Source of the DNA: Enchytraeus crypticus
Lineage: Eukaryota > Annelida > Clitellata > Enchytraeida > Enchytraeidae
Direction of reading: 5' to 3'
Length of the DNA: 64,000 bases
Assembly: GCA_905160935.1 (NCBI GenBank)
Contig: CAJHZI010000418.1
Span: 1,347,001 to 1,411,000, forward strand
Below are positions 12,331-23,609 of this stretch, piece by piece. The notes under the pieces were generated by a model that did no database searches, was not told where the DNA came from, and saw only the letters and a program-made list of their open reading frames with translations. A program made the translations under genes and the position numbers. Every line of letters starts with the position of its first letter. Within the stretch, counting starts at the first letter, position 1.

Positions 12331-13019
12331 GCAGTGCCAGTGTATGAGTGTGGCCTGATCTGACTCCGTGAGCTAAGAGAAATAGAGCGTCGTCAGGTGC
12401 CTGCCTGTCAGGTGGTGCTGTAGGTAGGTGGCTGCCTGTAGGTGGTGCTCTTTTGGTAATATGGTTGATGTAGTAGTACGTTTCACAGTAGGTAATGTGA
12501 TTGAGGTAGCAGTTCGTAAGGCTGTAGGTACTGTGTTGGAGAGTGAGGTAGGGGTTGTAGATTGTGATAGTCGTGCGCTTAGTGAAGAGGGAGCTATTGT
12601 GGAGCACAGATCAACAGCTGATTACGATCATATATACTGCAAGTCCTCTTGTAAGATTCAGAGAGACGAATCCAAACGCAAGCTTAAAAGTGTATTGTTA
12701 TCATACACTTAATTGTATTGTCGCAATTCAAATTTACTACTTTCAATAACTACTTTAATAATTACTTTTGGTATGCCCATTGCTTTTGGGTTAGAAGATT
12801 ATGGTTAAGATTTAAGCTAAAACAATATTGTCATGATCATTCTGGTGAAAGTTTCCTTTCAAACTCTACAAATTTCGATTCTGTTGATCATTTTGTGCAT
12901 TGTAATTCTTATTTTGTTAACAGTTTGATGGAAGGTAGTTTTATAGTAAAATACTAATACTATTGATTATAATGGATACCACAAGATTCTATAAAACTAA
13001 ATACAGATCTATTCCGAAA

Positions 13020-13528
13020 TATACACGTAACATTTACTTTTCCTGACGGTAGTGATGACTCGGAACTATCATCAGAGGGTGAAGAATTAAGATGGCTGGG
13101 AACTGGTGGGTAGAGAAAACTTAATAGATGGTGATGATCTGGGTAATATAATTAATGATGAACAATCGATCTTAGAGGATGAACCGTCAATTTCTGAACC
13201 GACCACTACTACAAGCTTGTTGTCTACCAAGCAGGAGCCAGCAAATCGTTGGCGAAAAAAAGAATTTTTACAAAACAACTGTCATTCCATTTTGTGGAAA
13301 CGATAAGTTAGCTGATTCGATTCTTGAACTAAACACACTTGCTCTATTTTTTAACCATTTATTTCCAATGGCTTTGTTAGAACACATCCTTGATCAATCA
13401 AACTTGTACTTTATACATATTAGACTGGAAAAGCCTCTTGGACTCAACAATAATGAGCTTGAACAGTACATAGGATGTGTAATGCAATGTCTCTTATTAC
13501 GGAAGAGAGCTCTGGCTCGTTTACGGTA
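13020..13528 (+). mobile_element. piggyBac transposase N-terminal fragment
   Basis: Two overlapping frames (near 13106 and from about 13240) encode an acidic leader (SDDSELSSEGEELRWLGTG), then KTTVIPFCGNDKLADSILEL, then FNHLFPMALLEHILDQSNLY and NNNELEQYIGCVMQCLL. This matches the region just before and into the DDE domain of piggyBac transposases. One frameshift near 13255 separates the leader from the domain. The remainder of the element is missing here. No TTAA-bounded ends were found. Confidence 0.6.
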
Positions 13529-13689
13529 GTGTAGTGATTGTGTATAATAAACAAATTCAAAGCCATTCAGTATTATTATCTAAAGTCAGGAATTATCTCT
13601 ATATTCAGGCCTCCTACCTCCAGTTCTAACATGGACTTGTGGCAAACCAACTTACTTTCAGGACTCAAACCTTCAACTGACCTTTAACT

Positions 13690-15290
13690 TTGTTAACCTT
13701 CAACCTTCTGATCACCATCTGACTCATGACAGATGTGATCTGAAGAAGATAAGACCTCTTCACATGCGCCAATTTGCTTTGTGTCAGTATCATTTATTGA
13801 AGGCGGCATGGACCTGGATATCTGTAGACGGTAGTCAAGTTTATAAAGGTGATAGAAACTGTACTTCCTCATCGAGGATCTGTTTATTCCGCTCCTGAAC
13901 ATGACTTGGAAACCAAGTATCAGAAATAGCAATTACCTGGCAATTACTAACATGTGTGTATATACAGTATATATATTAATATATATACATAATACAGAGA
14001 ATGCTTGCTGAGTATTCTGAGAATTCTGATGGAAGGGCAATCATGCAAACTAATGCTGATGGAGAAAATATCGAACTTATTTGTATATGCACACCCATCA
14101 TGCGCAGAGAGCATTCCTTGATTAAAGAATCACATGAATTAGTTCTTGTAGACACAATAGGCAACATGGATAAAGAGAATCACAGGGTTTACTTTTTTGT
14201 TACACCCACTGTTGCTGAAGGGATTCCTCTAAGATGTGTGATAACTGTCAGTGAGAGAGAAAGTACTTTTGAGAAAGCGATGGTTCTAATGAAAACATGC
14301 TAGCTTAAAGGATCATGTTTTTTAGTCAGAGGACCATCTGTCTTCATGACAGATGGTGATCTAAAAAGCGCAGGCCCCTTCGCAAACTCTACCATCTCTA
14401 TTCCATTTTTGAAGGCAGCATGGATTTGGATATCTGGGGATGGCGGCAAAGTTAGTAAATGTGATAGGCAAGAACTGTACTTTGTCATCAAGGATCTTGT
14501 GAATTCTGTTTCTGAACAGGACTTGCACAACAAGGATCAGCAATTGCTTACTCTTGCTGTTGCAAGTAAATATCCTGCATTCAAAAGGCATGCCGAGAAG
14601 GTATCGACACAAGGAAAGAATGGGCAACTGCATACAGGTCCTCACTACCAACACTTGGCAATGACACAACCAACTACGTCGAGGCTCTATTCAAAGTGTT
14701 GAAGGACAATAAATTAGAATTGCATGAAAGCATTCACCGTAACTCAACTAGCAGACGTTTTGCTAACACAATATGAATCGTAAACGGAGCAAAGACTACT
14801 TGACTTTGCTCATGGACGCTTCAACAAATATCTACTGAGAAGATTTGCTCTAAAGTAGTCCAGCATTGGTCTCGGTTTGATTTCAAAGATCACCGATGAT
14901 TTATGCATTGTCCCCAGTGAAAGCACTAATGAGGTTCAGTACATGGTGGACATACATGTAAGTGGGATTTCTGGTGAACTATGCAAGCACATGTCTGCAG
15001 TTTTAATAAAGCTAAATATTAACACTGTTCAGTTTGCATATGGAGCAGATTCTAGTGAGGAAGGATGTTTAAAGCTACTTTTGTTTGATCCAGCCACTGA
15101 CAGCCAGAATAATTTTGTGAGAAATGCTCAGGAAGTAGAAATGGCTACTGGAGTTGAGAATGTGTTAGACGTTTTGCCATGCACGAGTACTGTGGTAAGA
15201 TCTGAAGAGGATATTTCCTTTTTATTGGTGTACATAAGTGGGATTTATGTGTATACAACCAACAAATTATTTTTAGTTTATCTTTATTTT
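13690..15290 (+). mobile_element. Second MULE-like transposase, decayed, with a duplicated catalytic segment
   Basis: The frame at 14001-14303 (ELVLVDTIGNMDKENHRVYF, FVTPTVAEGIPLRC) contains the first catalytic Asp region of a MULE-type transposase. The frame at 14346-14702 follows with FMTDGDLKSAGPF (second Asp) and FLKAAWIWI, equivalent to the CxFHxLKAxWRWL block. Near 14670-14745 a shifted frame gives TNYVEALFKVLKDNKLELHE, typical of this family. A C-terminal part (14877-15290) contains SGISGELCKHMSAVLIK, which looks like the end of a SWIM finger. A diverged second copy of the second-Asp segment lies upstream at about 13720-13930 (CQYHLLKAAWTWISVDG). The protein differs clearly from the MULE at 8.4-12.3 kb, so two lineages are present. 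Confidence 0.55.
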
Positions 15291-15569
15291 TCTTAAGCAA
15301 AGCAATAAATACAAAGCTATATGTGTTACGTTATTCGAAACGTTCTATACTCTAGATCAGCGACATACAACCCGGGAGCGGTCGCCTGAAGCCAAACATG
15401 CTATGCCTCTGTGTCAGAGCCCGAGCATGTCAGCAATGGCAGTCAGGCGCCGTATTATTTATCATTTATTCAGTTGACTTACAATAAAATTTATTACTAT
15501 TGTTTATTTAAAAATAAATTTAGAAAGGGATTGACCGATATTATTTAGAAAGAGATTCGCCGTCATGAT

Positions 15570-16715
15570 GCTCTAACCTGCAGTGCCTCTCTCAATAAGT
15601 GCACCTAAAGTAATGCACTCCGCTCATCTCCATGCTCTCAACATCCCCAACTACAGACCTATGACAAGATTCTCAGAGAATGTCTGTGTAGCCTGCTAAA
15701 TGTTGATCTATCCGAGCAACAATGGTTGCAGGTGATTCTCCGTATTCCCCATTCCAGTTATCCGCAGTATATCGCAACTGACTCTGTCAGCCTTCTTGGC
15801 ATCATATAATTCCACTTGCAGTTTTCAACTTGAAATACTAGGAAGCAGTATAACTCTTATCAATCCGGAGTTTATCACATTTGAGTCATTGTGGTGCAGT
15901 GATCTTAACGTAAAGTTCTCCTGTCGGATCTGCTGCGGGTATTCAAAAGAATTGGGACAACCAAATAGTGAAGCTCTTGGAATTTTAATTTGACGCTGAA
16001 CTCTCGTTTTGACATTAACAAGAAAGCTCGATTGTTTGCAGTTTCGTCTCCACATTGCAGTGCCTAGATCCACACACTTAAACAGCAGCCTCATGCGGAT
16101 TAAGCCTTGATGACGAAGCTAATAGGATTGCAGTCGACCTCTGTCTCGTACCAAGCTTTGCAAAATTCACGAATGTGTGCGTGGCAGTCAAGTTGACCCT
16201 AAAGGTCATCATGGACTTTCCTACCGCAAGAGCGCTGGTAGCTCGAGCTGGCACCACAACATTAATGACATAATTTGGTATGCTCAGATAAAGGCCAATA
16301 ATCTCGCCATAAACGAACCTACTGGAATTTCTAGATCAGATGGTAAGAGGCCTGATGGCCTTACTCTGATACCATGGGAAGGTGGCAAATCTCGTCTCAG
16401 GGATGTTACGGATGTTACGGTAACAGATACCCTGGCTCAGTCGTATTTAAACGTGTCTTCGGTGTAAGCTGGTGGAACTGCAGAACTAGCCGCCTACAGT
16501 AAAATAATCAATTACAATTAATTGTCATAGAGTTATAGCTTCACTCCCCTTGTTCTCAAGACTAGGTCCTATCAACGAGGAAGGCAATTCATCTCCATAT
16601 TTGGTAAGCGTCTTTCAGCAGCTACATGGAATAAATGCGAACCCAGCCTCCTGAGACAGAGACTCAATTTGCTTGGAGAAATGCAATTCAGTCTGTGTAA
16701 GAGGGACCTTTAGTA
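15570..16715 (+). mobile_element. Non-LTR retroelement C-terminal fragment (KRPDGLTLIPW domain)
   Basis: Decayed frames give YDKILRECLCSLLNVDLSEQ, then around 16177-16467 HGLSYRKSAGSSSWHHNIND, ISRSDGKRPDGLTLIPWEGG and VTVTDTLAQSYLNVSS. Near 16600-16700 is a tail similar to FISIFGKRLSAATW and RQRLNLLGEMQFSL. This order is familiar from the C-terminal part of a reverse-transcriptase protein family found in many invertebrates. The RPDG...W...DVT spacing resembles a PD-(D/E)XK nuclease, as in elements that use a restriction-like endonuclease. No reverse-transcriptase core is left upstream. Confidence 0.5.
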
Positions 16716-16904
16716 GTAGGGGGACCTTTTTAACAATAATAAAGCTCGATTTACTATTGTTTATAATAAATCGCTGAAAAGCAAAAATCAAGTCAGCAGC
16801 AAAACTAGCTACCGTAGCACCTGCTGCAAAGCAGTCCTATCTCTGCAATTTATCTGTGATTTCTTGTACAGTTTCATTCACTTCTCACTCATTCATACAG
16901 TCTG

Positions 16905-18440
16905 AAGGGCTATGAATTTGTTAGGATCAGCCTGAAGTTTCCATCAGCAAGCACACTGAGGAGATGGATGAGTGTATATGATAGAGAGCAGTACGGGGCC
17001 CCCATCTGCGGGGCCCCGCGGGGGTTGAAAAGAATTCGAGCGGGGGCCCCGACCCCGCAAAACCGGCAAGATCAAACAATATCAATAAAATTAAGAATGG
17101 ATAAATATATAATTCCAAAACTTTGTAATGAAAAGAGCTCTATGGTCACATTTTCCACAAACAAAAGTCAGAGTTCTGTGTGGTAATATTTTGCAATGAT
17201 CTGTTTGCAAAGTCGACGGAAGACAGAACCCTTTGTTAAATGTTCGGAAAGTTCGATGATACTACGATGGATGTCGAGAGACGGTACTAACGGTTTGAGA
17301 GGTCATGTGCAAGCCTGTGAAGGACGCTCAACCACCAGAACCATACTTGAGATGTTGTCGCCGAAGTCTGCTGAAGGAAGTAGACCTCGCATATCGGCGT
17401 CGGACAAACACGATCTGGCCGACGTCATAGTTTCTATGTGCTACTGATTTAAGGTAATTGATTTATTCCTATTTAATATACATTTAATCAAATCAGTTGA
17501 GATATTTTGAAAACAAAAGCAATTATGTCATTAAGTGTCCTCAGTATTTTACTTAGTTTGGAGTTTGGACTGATCAACATTATTTATATATATGAAGGTA
17601 ATCTTAATATAACCTATAGATAAACGCTATTGAGAAAGCGTCTGAATGGCTTGTTCGCATTTGAAGCTTAGAATTTTTATATTCTCAATTTATGTTGGCC
17701 TGGTATATTATATTTAAAGGTATATATTATAGGCCTATTTATATAGCCCTATATATTCATTATATTTATCAATTTGTTTATAATACTTTATCTTACAGTA
17801 TTTTATGTTATAGAATATATACTGATAAACAAAAGATTCCAGCAAAGGCTGATATATTCTTCAGAGCCTCGGACACAACACTGGAACAAAATACTTCATG
17901 CAAATACTGTAATTCTTATTTAAGTAAACGACTTCTGACGTGATAATAGTCTTCACAAATATGTTATCATTGTGCGCATTATGTTTATCCAGCTTGGGGC
18001 CAAGTACTGAGCAAATCTTGCCATTGATGACAGTCTGCCTTCTGCCACAACTGTTTCCAGGCACTTGCACGGCGTGGCTGAAGCTAGAAGACCGTTAGTA
18101 ACATCGTCACTTGAAAGCATGTGGCGTTTGGGGGTCGCAACCAAGAAGTGTAGGCATTTCACAACAAATACGCCATATATAACCATGACAGCACATTTCA
18201 TAAACGATAATTGGGGTCTGTGTTCTGATGTTCTGGCAACTCGCCCTATGGAAGTTTCCCATACAGCAGAAAATATCAGATCTGCCGTCTTCGATATACT
18301 TACTAAATATATAAGTCTTTCGAATGCGTACATTACTGACAACATTGCTAACGTGAAGAGTGCTTTCAAGGACGAAAGCTTGATATCCTATGCTGGTCAC
18401 AACATCAACCTCATGCCAAATGACAACCACATGTAGCATA
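16905..18440 (+). mobile_element. BED-finger hAT transposase fragment
   Basis: The frame at 17196-17447 encodes FVKCSESSMILRWMSRDGTN followed by GLRGHVQACEG, a BED-type finger with C...H...C spacing. After about 500 bp of unrecognised, possibly intronic or inserted sequence, the frame at 18065-18436 gives YITMTAHFINDNWGLCSDVL, then TENIRSAVF-like and YITDNIANVKSAF. This matches the hAT catalytic region, whose consensus contains TAHFI.DEW and VTDNA.N. The frame stops at 18434; the C-terminal dimerisation region (hATC) was not seen. A cluster of G/C runs at 16990-17060 (GGGGCCCCG repeats) sits just upstream of the BED frame. Confidence 0.6.
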
Positions 18441-18594
18441 ATAGTCAGGTAAACACATCGCATACATTTCAACTACTTAAATCCAGCAAATTTCAATTAC
18501 ATACTGCGTTTACAATTTCCCAACAATCAAACCGGAGAACCTGATCAAGCGTCAATTGGCCGGGGAAGAACAATATTAAAAGAAACTACTGGTT

Positions 18595-19410
18595 CTGCGC
18601 CTTGTTATTTAATGCAGGCCAGACTGTATATTTTACCATTGAAGGAATCACGTAATGGTCGAGATACTATTGAACCAAATCGCAAGGCGTGTAGTTTCGA
18701 GTCTATTGTGTGCATCGATGGCGTTTTGGAAGCAAGAAGTAATTTAATAGAATACCTGGCATTAGGTAGGAAATATTTATGCATTTCCAAATTTAGTCAA
18801 GACCATCTCGGGCTATTTTTTTTGGTATGATTAGTGTACTAGGAGGGCACAGTAACAATCCTTCTGCTGGACATTTCTGTCTGCTAACAAGAAACTGCTG
18901 ATTCACAGCAAGGTTCAAGATATTTTATGCGGAAATGGTTTGCCTCTAGAATCTTTATAAACCTATAATGATGGCACCCTTAGTTAGCATCACAACTTAA
19001 ATTCAATCAGAAAGCTATGAATGAAAGAACACCTGTTATTCAATGATCATGATTACTACAAAGTGCCCAGCAAAGTTCATCTATATATGTGCTTTGAAAA
19101 TATCACAGCGTAAATAGAAGGATTTGTAGATTTTTAATTAAAATTTATTCCTTGCAGTGAGGAATGCAAAAAAGGTCTTACCGATCAAAAGTTCAGTAGC
19201 AAGTCTTCTTTAAAAACATTTGAAATTGCTAGTTCTTTGATATATCTATAAAAATTCTGTTTTATTTAAATATATAACAGTTTAACTATTTTAAAATGTC
19301 AACAATTAATCAATATTCGAATGCGACAAATAAAATGTTTCAAATTATGAGAACTATTTACAGAAGCAAAGCAAAAGACAAATTATGTTTGCAAGAAAAT
19401 TGAAAAATAA
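18595..19410 (+). mobile_element. P-element/THAP9-like transposase C-terminal fragment
   Basis: The frame at 18612-18830 reads QARLYILPLKESRNGRDTIE, then CSFESIVCIDGVLEARSNLI, EYLALGRKYLCIS and KFSQDHLGLFF. FSQDH(L/V)E(I/V)FF is the signature of the P-element/THAP9 C-terminal half. After a frame change, shifted frames give a GGHSNNPSAGHF-like segment and HSKVQDILCGNGLPLESL. Near 19040-19200 follow HDYYKVPSKVHLYMCFENIT and EECKKGLTDQKFSSK. The N-terminal THAP finger and catalytic core are absent or unrecognisable. No terminal repeats were found. Confidence 0.6.
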
Positions 19411-19675
19411 TAGTAAATAAAGAAACAGTAATGGAAAAAATAACAGAGCACTTCAATACCATACGTGGAGCTGATACAAGCTATTGTACTGTAGATGCCA
19501 TAACAGAGCTCCAACGATATCACAATTTGATTGATTCATGATAACAGCTAATCCATAGTGAACGAAGGCATCGACATTGAGTTCATCAAAGAAGGATTAT
19601 TATTAGTAAAGAACAATGGATCTGTGTACTCATTGCATAAATCGTCAACACAACACCAAATAATTTAACGCTAGA

Positions 19676-19826
19676 GCCTTGTTCATATTCAAATGAGGCA
19701 GAAGAGTAGGGTCATGTTCACGCTATAAAGCCTTGTTCATAGTCGAATCAGGCAGAAGAGGACGGTTACGTTCACGCTATAAAGCCTTTCTCACAGTCAA
19801 ATGAGGTAGAAGAGGAGGGTTACGTA
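19676..19826. repeat. 54-bp tandem repeat, about 2.8 copies
   Basis: Units starting GCCTTGTTCATA at 19676, 19730 and 19784 recur with exact 54-bp spacing and contain GGCAGAAGAG and TTCACGCTATAAA. The array abuts the palindrome that starts at 19828. Confidence 0.9.
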
Positions 19827-19827
19827 T

Positions 19828-20072
19828 ACCGACAAAAAATAATTGTCAAAAATTAAAATATGATGCCTTCCAGCAAGGCTCTGGGACACCTCGACGATTA
19901 CTTTGCCCCAAGTCCAATGTCAGTTGGTGCTTCAGCCGCTATAGGATGGAGAGCCTATAGAGGCTGAAGCACCAACTGACATTGGACTTGGAGGCAAAGT
20001 AATCGTCGAGGTGTCCCAGAGCCTTGCTGGAAGGCATCATATTTTAATTTTTGACAATTATTTTTCGTCGGT
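19828..20072. repeat. 245-bp near-perfect palindrome (fold-back hairpin)
   Basis: Arms of about 118 bp (19828-19945 and 19954-20072) are inverted copies with only a few mismatches and a one-base indel, around an 8-bp loop at 19946-19953. The outer ends are ACCGACAAAAAATAATTGTC on the left and the complement of ACCGACGAAAAATAATTGTC on the right. No coding potential was seen. It lies directly upstream of a piggyBac C-terminal fragment. Confidence 0.93.
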
Positions 20073-20074
20073 GT

Positions 20075-20720
20075 CCTTGTTGGACTAAGTTGAGACAAAG
20101 TCTATTACGTTTGTTGTACTGTGAGAAATGATAGGAGACTCCTGCCCCATGTGACCCCGGACAAGAATATGAAATATGGTGACTGCGATTGGCATGTTGC
20201 ATGTAAAGGGTTGGTTTTCATGAAGTGGCAGGACTATAAATCAGTCCATCTCCTGTCTACTGCTCATGGGTCTGAGATGGATACAGTTATGAGGAGAAAT
20301 AAAGCTGGGACTCCAGCAGAAATGTCTACATCCTTCGCTCTATATACGGGTACGACAGGAAGTCTCGCAAGTGGTGGCATCATCTCTTTTCGGGGATGAT
20401 CGACATTCTCGCTGTAAATAGCTATCTGATATACAATGAACTTTTTGATAGCGTTAAAGAACTATCTTTCCGTCGTGAGCTAGTTAGCTATCTTCTCGGT
20501 TTAGGAGAGAAATCTAGTCACACAGCACCTTGCCGTGCTCTTCAAGGAGCTGCTATGGCTGATAGAGGCAGTCATTGGCCTAAGTTCACCACAAACAGGC
20601 AGAGATGACCGGTGTGTGCCAAGGAAGGCAGGGAGTCAAGACTAAAGAGCATTAGGGCTGCTTGCAATATTTATCTGTGCTGCAACCAGAAATATAACTT
20701 TTGCCTATCGCCACCAGTTT
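20075..20720 (+). mobile_element. piggyBac transposase C-terminal fragment
   Basis: The frame at 20121-20399 encodes RRLLPHVTPDKNMKYGDCDW, then HVACKGLVFMKWQDYKSVHL and LSTAHGSEMDTVMRRNKAGT. It matches the post-catalytic part of PGBD-type transposases, which read GD.DW...GL.F.KW.D.K.V..LST. The frame at 20396-20608 continues with MIDILAVNSYLIYNELF and FRRELVSYLLG. The YNK(Y/F)MGGVDRxDQ block is degraded around 20330-20390. The frame stops at 20606. It is a different lineage from the complete copy at 4165-6929. Confidence 0.6.
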
Positions 20721-21899
20721 GAGTAATAATAAAAATTTTTAAAGTTTTAATATAAAAATGTAAGAATTTAGAGTAATAATTCATCTACGCCTGTAGACTA
20801 TTTAGTAATACGTTCTAAGATTATATAGTAATTTGATATTTATGTATTTGTGCGCAACACAAATTCATATGACATTTACAATAATGATATTTCTTGGGCT
20901 GTACTTGGCATACATGGAACATTGTTTGCTTATAATTATTTTATGATCATTTGATATTGACTGTTGTTTTCAGCATTAGAAAGTTAGCATGTTTGACTTA
21001 TGTAGTCTGGTGTAAAAAAATTAATATAACATTACAATGATAACAATGTCAAAGACAGAACTCGGCATTAATAGAAAATTTCTTTTCTTTGTTGCTCATA
21101 TAATATCATCTTATTTTGTCATTATACATCTTTGACACTGTCTTTAGCATTTATTGAGTTAGGTTAGTATGTTTGAGCTAGCATGTTTGATTTATGGCTA
21201 TGATACACATGTTTAATACCCAACGAGAATTAAAAGTCCCATTTTGCTTTCTTTCCAGAATAAATAAAAAATTCCAAATCGCTATTTTTCCCTTAATTGA
21301 GTCCTATTTAACACGGTTGTGCGATATTTAGGAATAATTCATGACTTCTAAGACCCTTGGTAAAGAAAGGGATATAGTGTGATGGTTCGGGTATTTGATG
21401 CTTCTGTATTTATGAATTTTAACGTATGACCAATATTGATCCCATAAATGTAAGTAAAACATGTAGTAATCAAGTGTGTTTTCGATTTCTTTTGTGCCCC
21501 ACACATACACATTTATACCTGGCTAATGGCCAGATTACCTCATGTCAAAGTATTTGCAAAAGAAATTGCAACTCAGTAGCTTCTGGTTAAAACAAACAAA
21601 ATACACAATCAGAACTGGGACAATCAGATAAAACGATGCAACCCTGCATAAAAGCCTGATCAGTAAATAGTTACTCGCTATGCTACAAAAAGTGTATCAA
21701 TATATTATACATTAATTATGATGTAAGCTAAGCTTATCGTCAACTGCAAAAACTAAATATTTCTTTCATTAAATATATAATTTTTACGTCAAGCACTATA
21801 AGTTCCATAATTAAATTAATGAATACTTAATACTCGTCGATACGAACCATTCTTTCCCTCTCGTCTTCAATGCCGCTAATTAGTCTGGAGAAATCTTTC

Positions 21900-22120
21900 A
21901 ATGACCCTTCTGCAATACAGTATAATACAATATGTGAAATACAATAGAATACAATACAATATCATATCATACAATATCACAGAGAACAAAAGAATGTAAA
22001 AAACAATACAATGAAATACAATGCATGCAATACAATGCACTAAATTACCAAAATACCATAAAATACATATGCAATGCATGTATATTATAGATTATATTAT
22101 ATTATACAATACATTTAACC
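21900..22120. repeat. (CAATA)n degenerate satellite
   Basis: AATACAATACAATATCATAT-type repeats, the complement of the (TATTG)n blocks at 61.1-61.5 kb. Confidence 0.85.
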
Positions 22121-22242
22121 AAACATCATTTAATAAAACACAATGCAATGAATTACAAAAAAGCAATCTATCTACAGTCAGTATTTAATGAATAAAAACC
22201 AACAAAATTAATACTTCAAATTAAAAAGGCACATGGCTACAC

Positions 22243-23607
22243 GGTGTACGGACAAAAGCCCCCCCGGACATAAGCCCCCAGGACAAAAGCCCCCCGAACT
22301 TCAGAGATCAGCTGAACAAAAGAACATAGTTATTTGCATGTTATAATTCTGTAGTTTTGACGCTCCTTGCCCAGTAAATGTTAGTCGAAGCTGAGGAATG
22401 CACAGGGGTCCACCTCGCCGTAATCAGAATCCCCCAAGAATAATGGTATATCATGCTTGATGATTTAAAAATCCTCTTGTCTGTGAGCACAAGGAGTAAA
22501 CGAAAGACAGATAAGAGTCGATTGAAGCATTATATGCCATGGACCTGCCAGTGGACTAAGAGAGAGAGAGAGTGTGTGTGTGTACATGTATAAGATTAAC
22601 AGCTGCACGATTGAACTCACTCTAGTGACGTACATGATCAAGAATGATCGGAGATATGAGAAATATTCATAAATAAATGTATAGACGTACTACATATAGG
22701 CCTACGATGGAGCGTGTAACACTTCAATGGCCTCAAAATTATTTTATATTATTTATAAATCACAAGTATAATTATGTGAAATCACAGTATAATTATGTGC
22801 AATTATAGTAGGCCCATTATTATGTAAAGCTAGTATTTCTCATTTCTCAGATAACAATTGATGATGCGCACAATTAACTATCTCCAGCTCTGATTATCCG
22901 CTGTAGCGAAGGTCAAATTATGACGCATCAGCCTATCAGACGGTATAGTATTCAGTTTTTCATATAATAAAAGAACGTTTGCGATTGGCCAAATTCTCTG
23001 TAGCCAATATGTATTACCGTTTCTAAAGCTCAAGCCAAAATTCTTTTTGTTGAGAATATTTAAGTAGGCCCTATTAAATTCAATACACTATAAGAGCAAA
23101 ACTCCATTGTTAACAAATGTCTCCTCTATTATGTGTTATGTGTTTATCAATAACATAATATGTTATGTGTATATCTATGATATCCGGGAGGGCTTTTGTC
23201 CGGGGGGGCTTTTGTCCGGGGGGCCTTTGTCCGGGGGGGGGTTTTGTCCGGGGGGGCTTTTGTCCGGGAACCCAGATAATCCTATCTTGAGACGTCGTCA
23301 TTGAAAAACGAAGTAAAGTTGTGAAGAACTTGAGGCAGTTCTTTTCTAGTGCATTAACGGTATCTGATCAATCTCATGTATGCGCAGTTCCTATTTATGT
23401 TGTATGATGTTTTATGCATGACTTTGCTAAGTTCAAAGATGAGTTTATAGGACTGGGAGTTTCAACTGCGTAGCAAGTCTGGATTTATTGGAGATTCGAA
23501 GCTAACTGAAATTTTGTCCGGGAGGGCTTTTGTCCAGGGGGGCTTTTGTTCGGGGGAGGGCTTTTGTCAGGGGGGCTTTTGTCCGGGAGGGCTTTTGTCC
23601 GTACACC
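22243..23607. mobile_element. Non-autonomous element with terminal inverted repeats and G-run arrays
   Basis: The left end GGTGTACGGACAAAAGCCCC and the right end (complement GGTGTACGGACAAAAGCCCT) are inverted copies that match at 19 of 20 positions. Inside are arrays of a ~15-bp unit, GTCCGGGGGGGCTTTT and variants: C-rich at 22255-22305 and G-rich at 23183-23275 and 23514-23600. The remainder is AT-rich, without a convincing ORF, and contains a LINE 3'-end fragment at 22515-22605. No clear target-site duplication is visible. I do not recognise the superfamily. Confidence 0.65.
22515..22605 (+). mobile_element. RTE-like LINE 3'-end fragment with (GA)n/(GT)n tail
   Basis: It contains GCATTATATGCCATGGACC and TGCCAGTGGACTAAGAGAGA, matching the 3' end of the LINE family whose longest copy is at 44458-44905. 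It runs straight into GA then GTGT dinucleotide repeats. Confidence 0.55.
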
Positions 23608-23609
23608 AT

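Noticed and set aside
16980-17060. GC-rich island as a host CpG promoter
   Set aside because: The GGGGCCCCG runs lie inside a decayed hAT remnant, and no transcript start or host exon is evident nearby.
22243-23607. CRISPR-like spaced repeats in the G-run arrays
   Set aside because: Repeats are contiguous or irregularly spaced, G-homopolymer based and in a eukaryotic genome; the inverted ends indicate a transposon.
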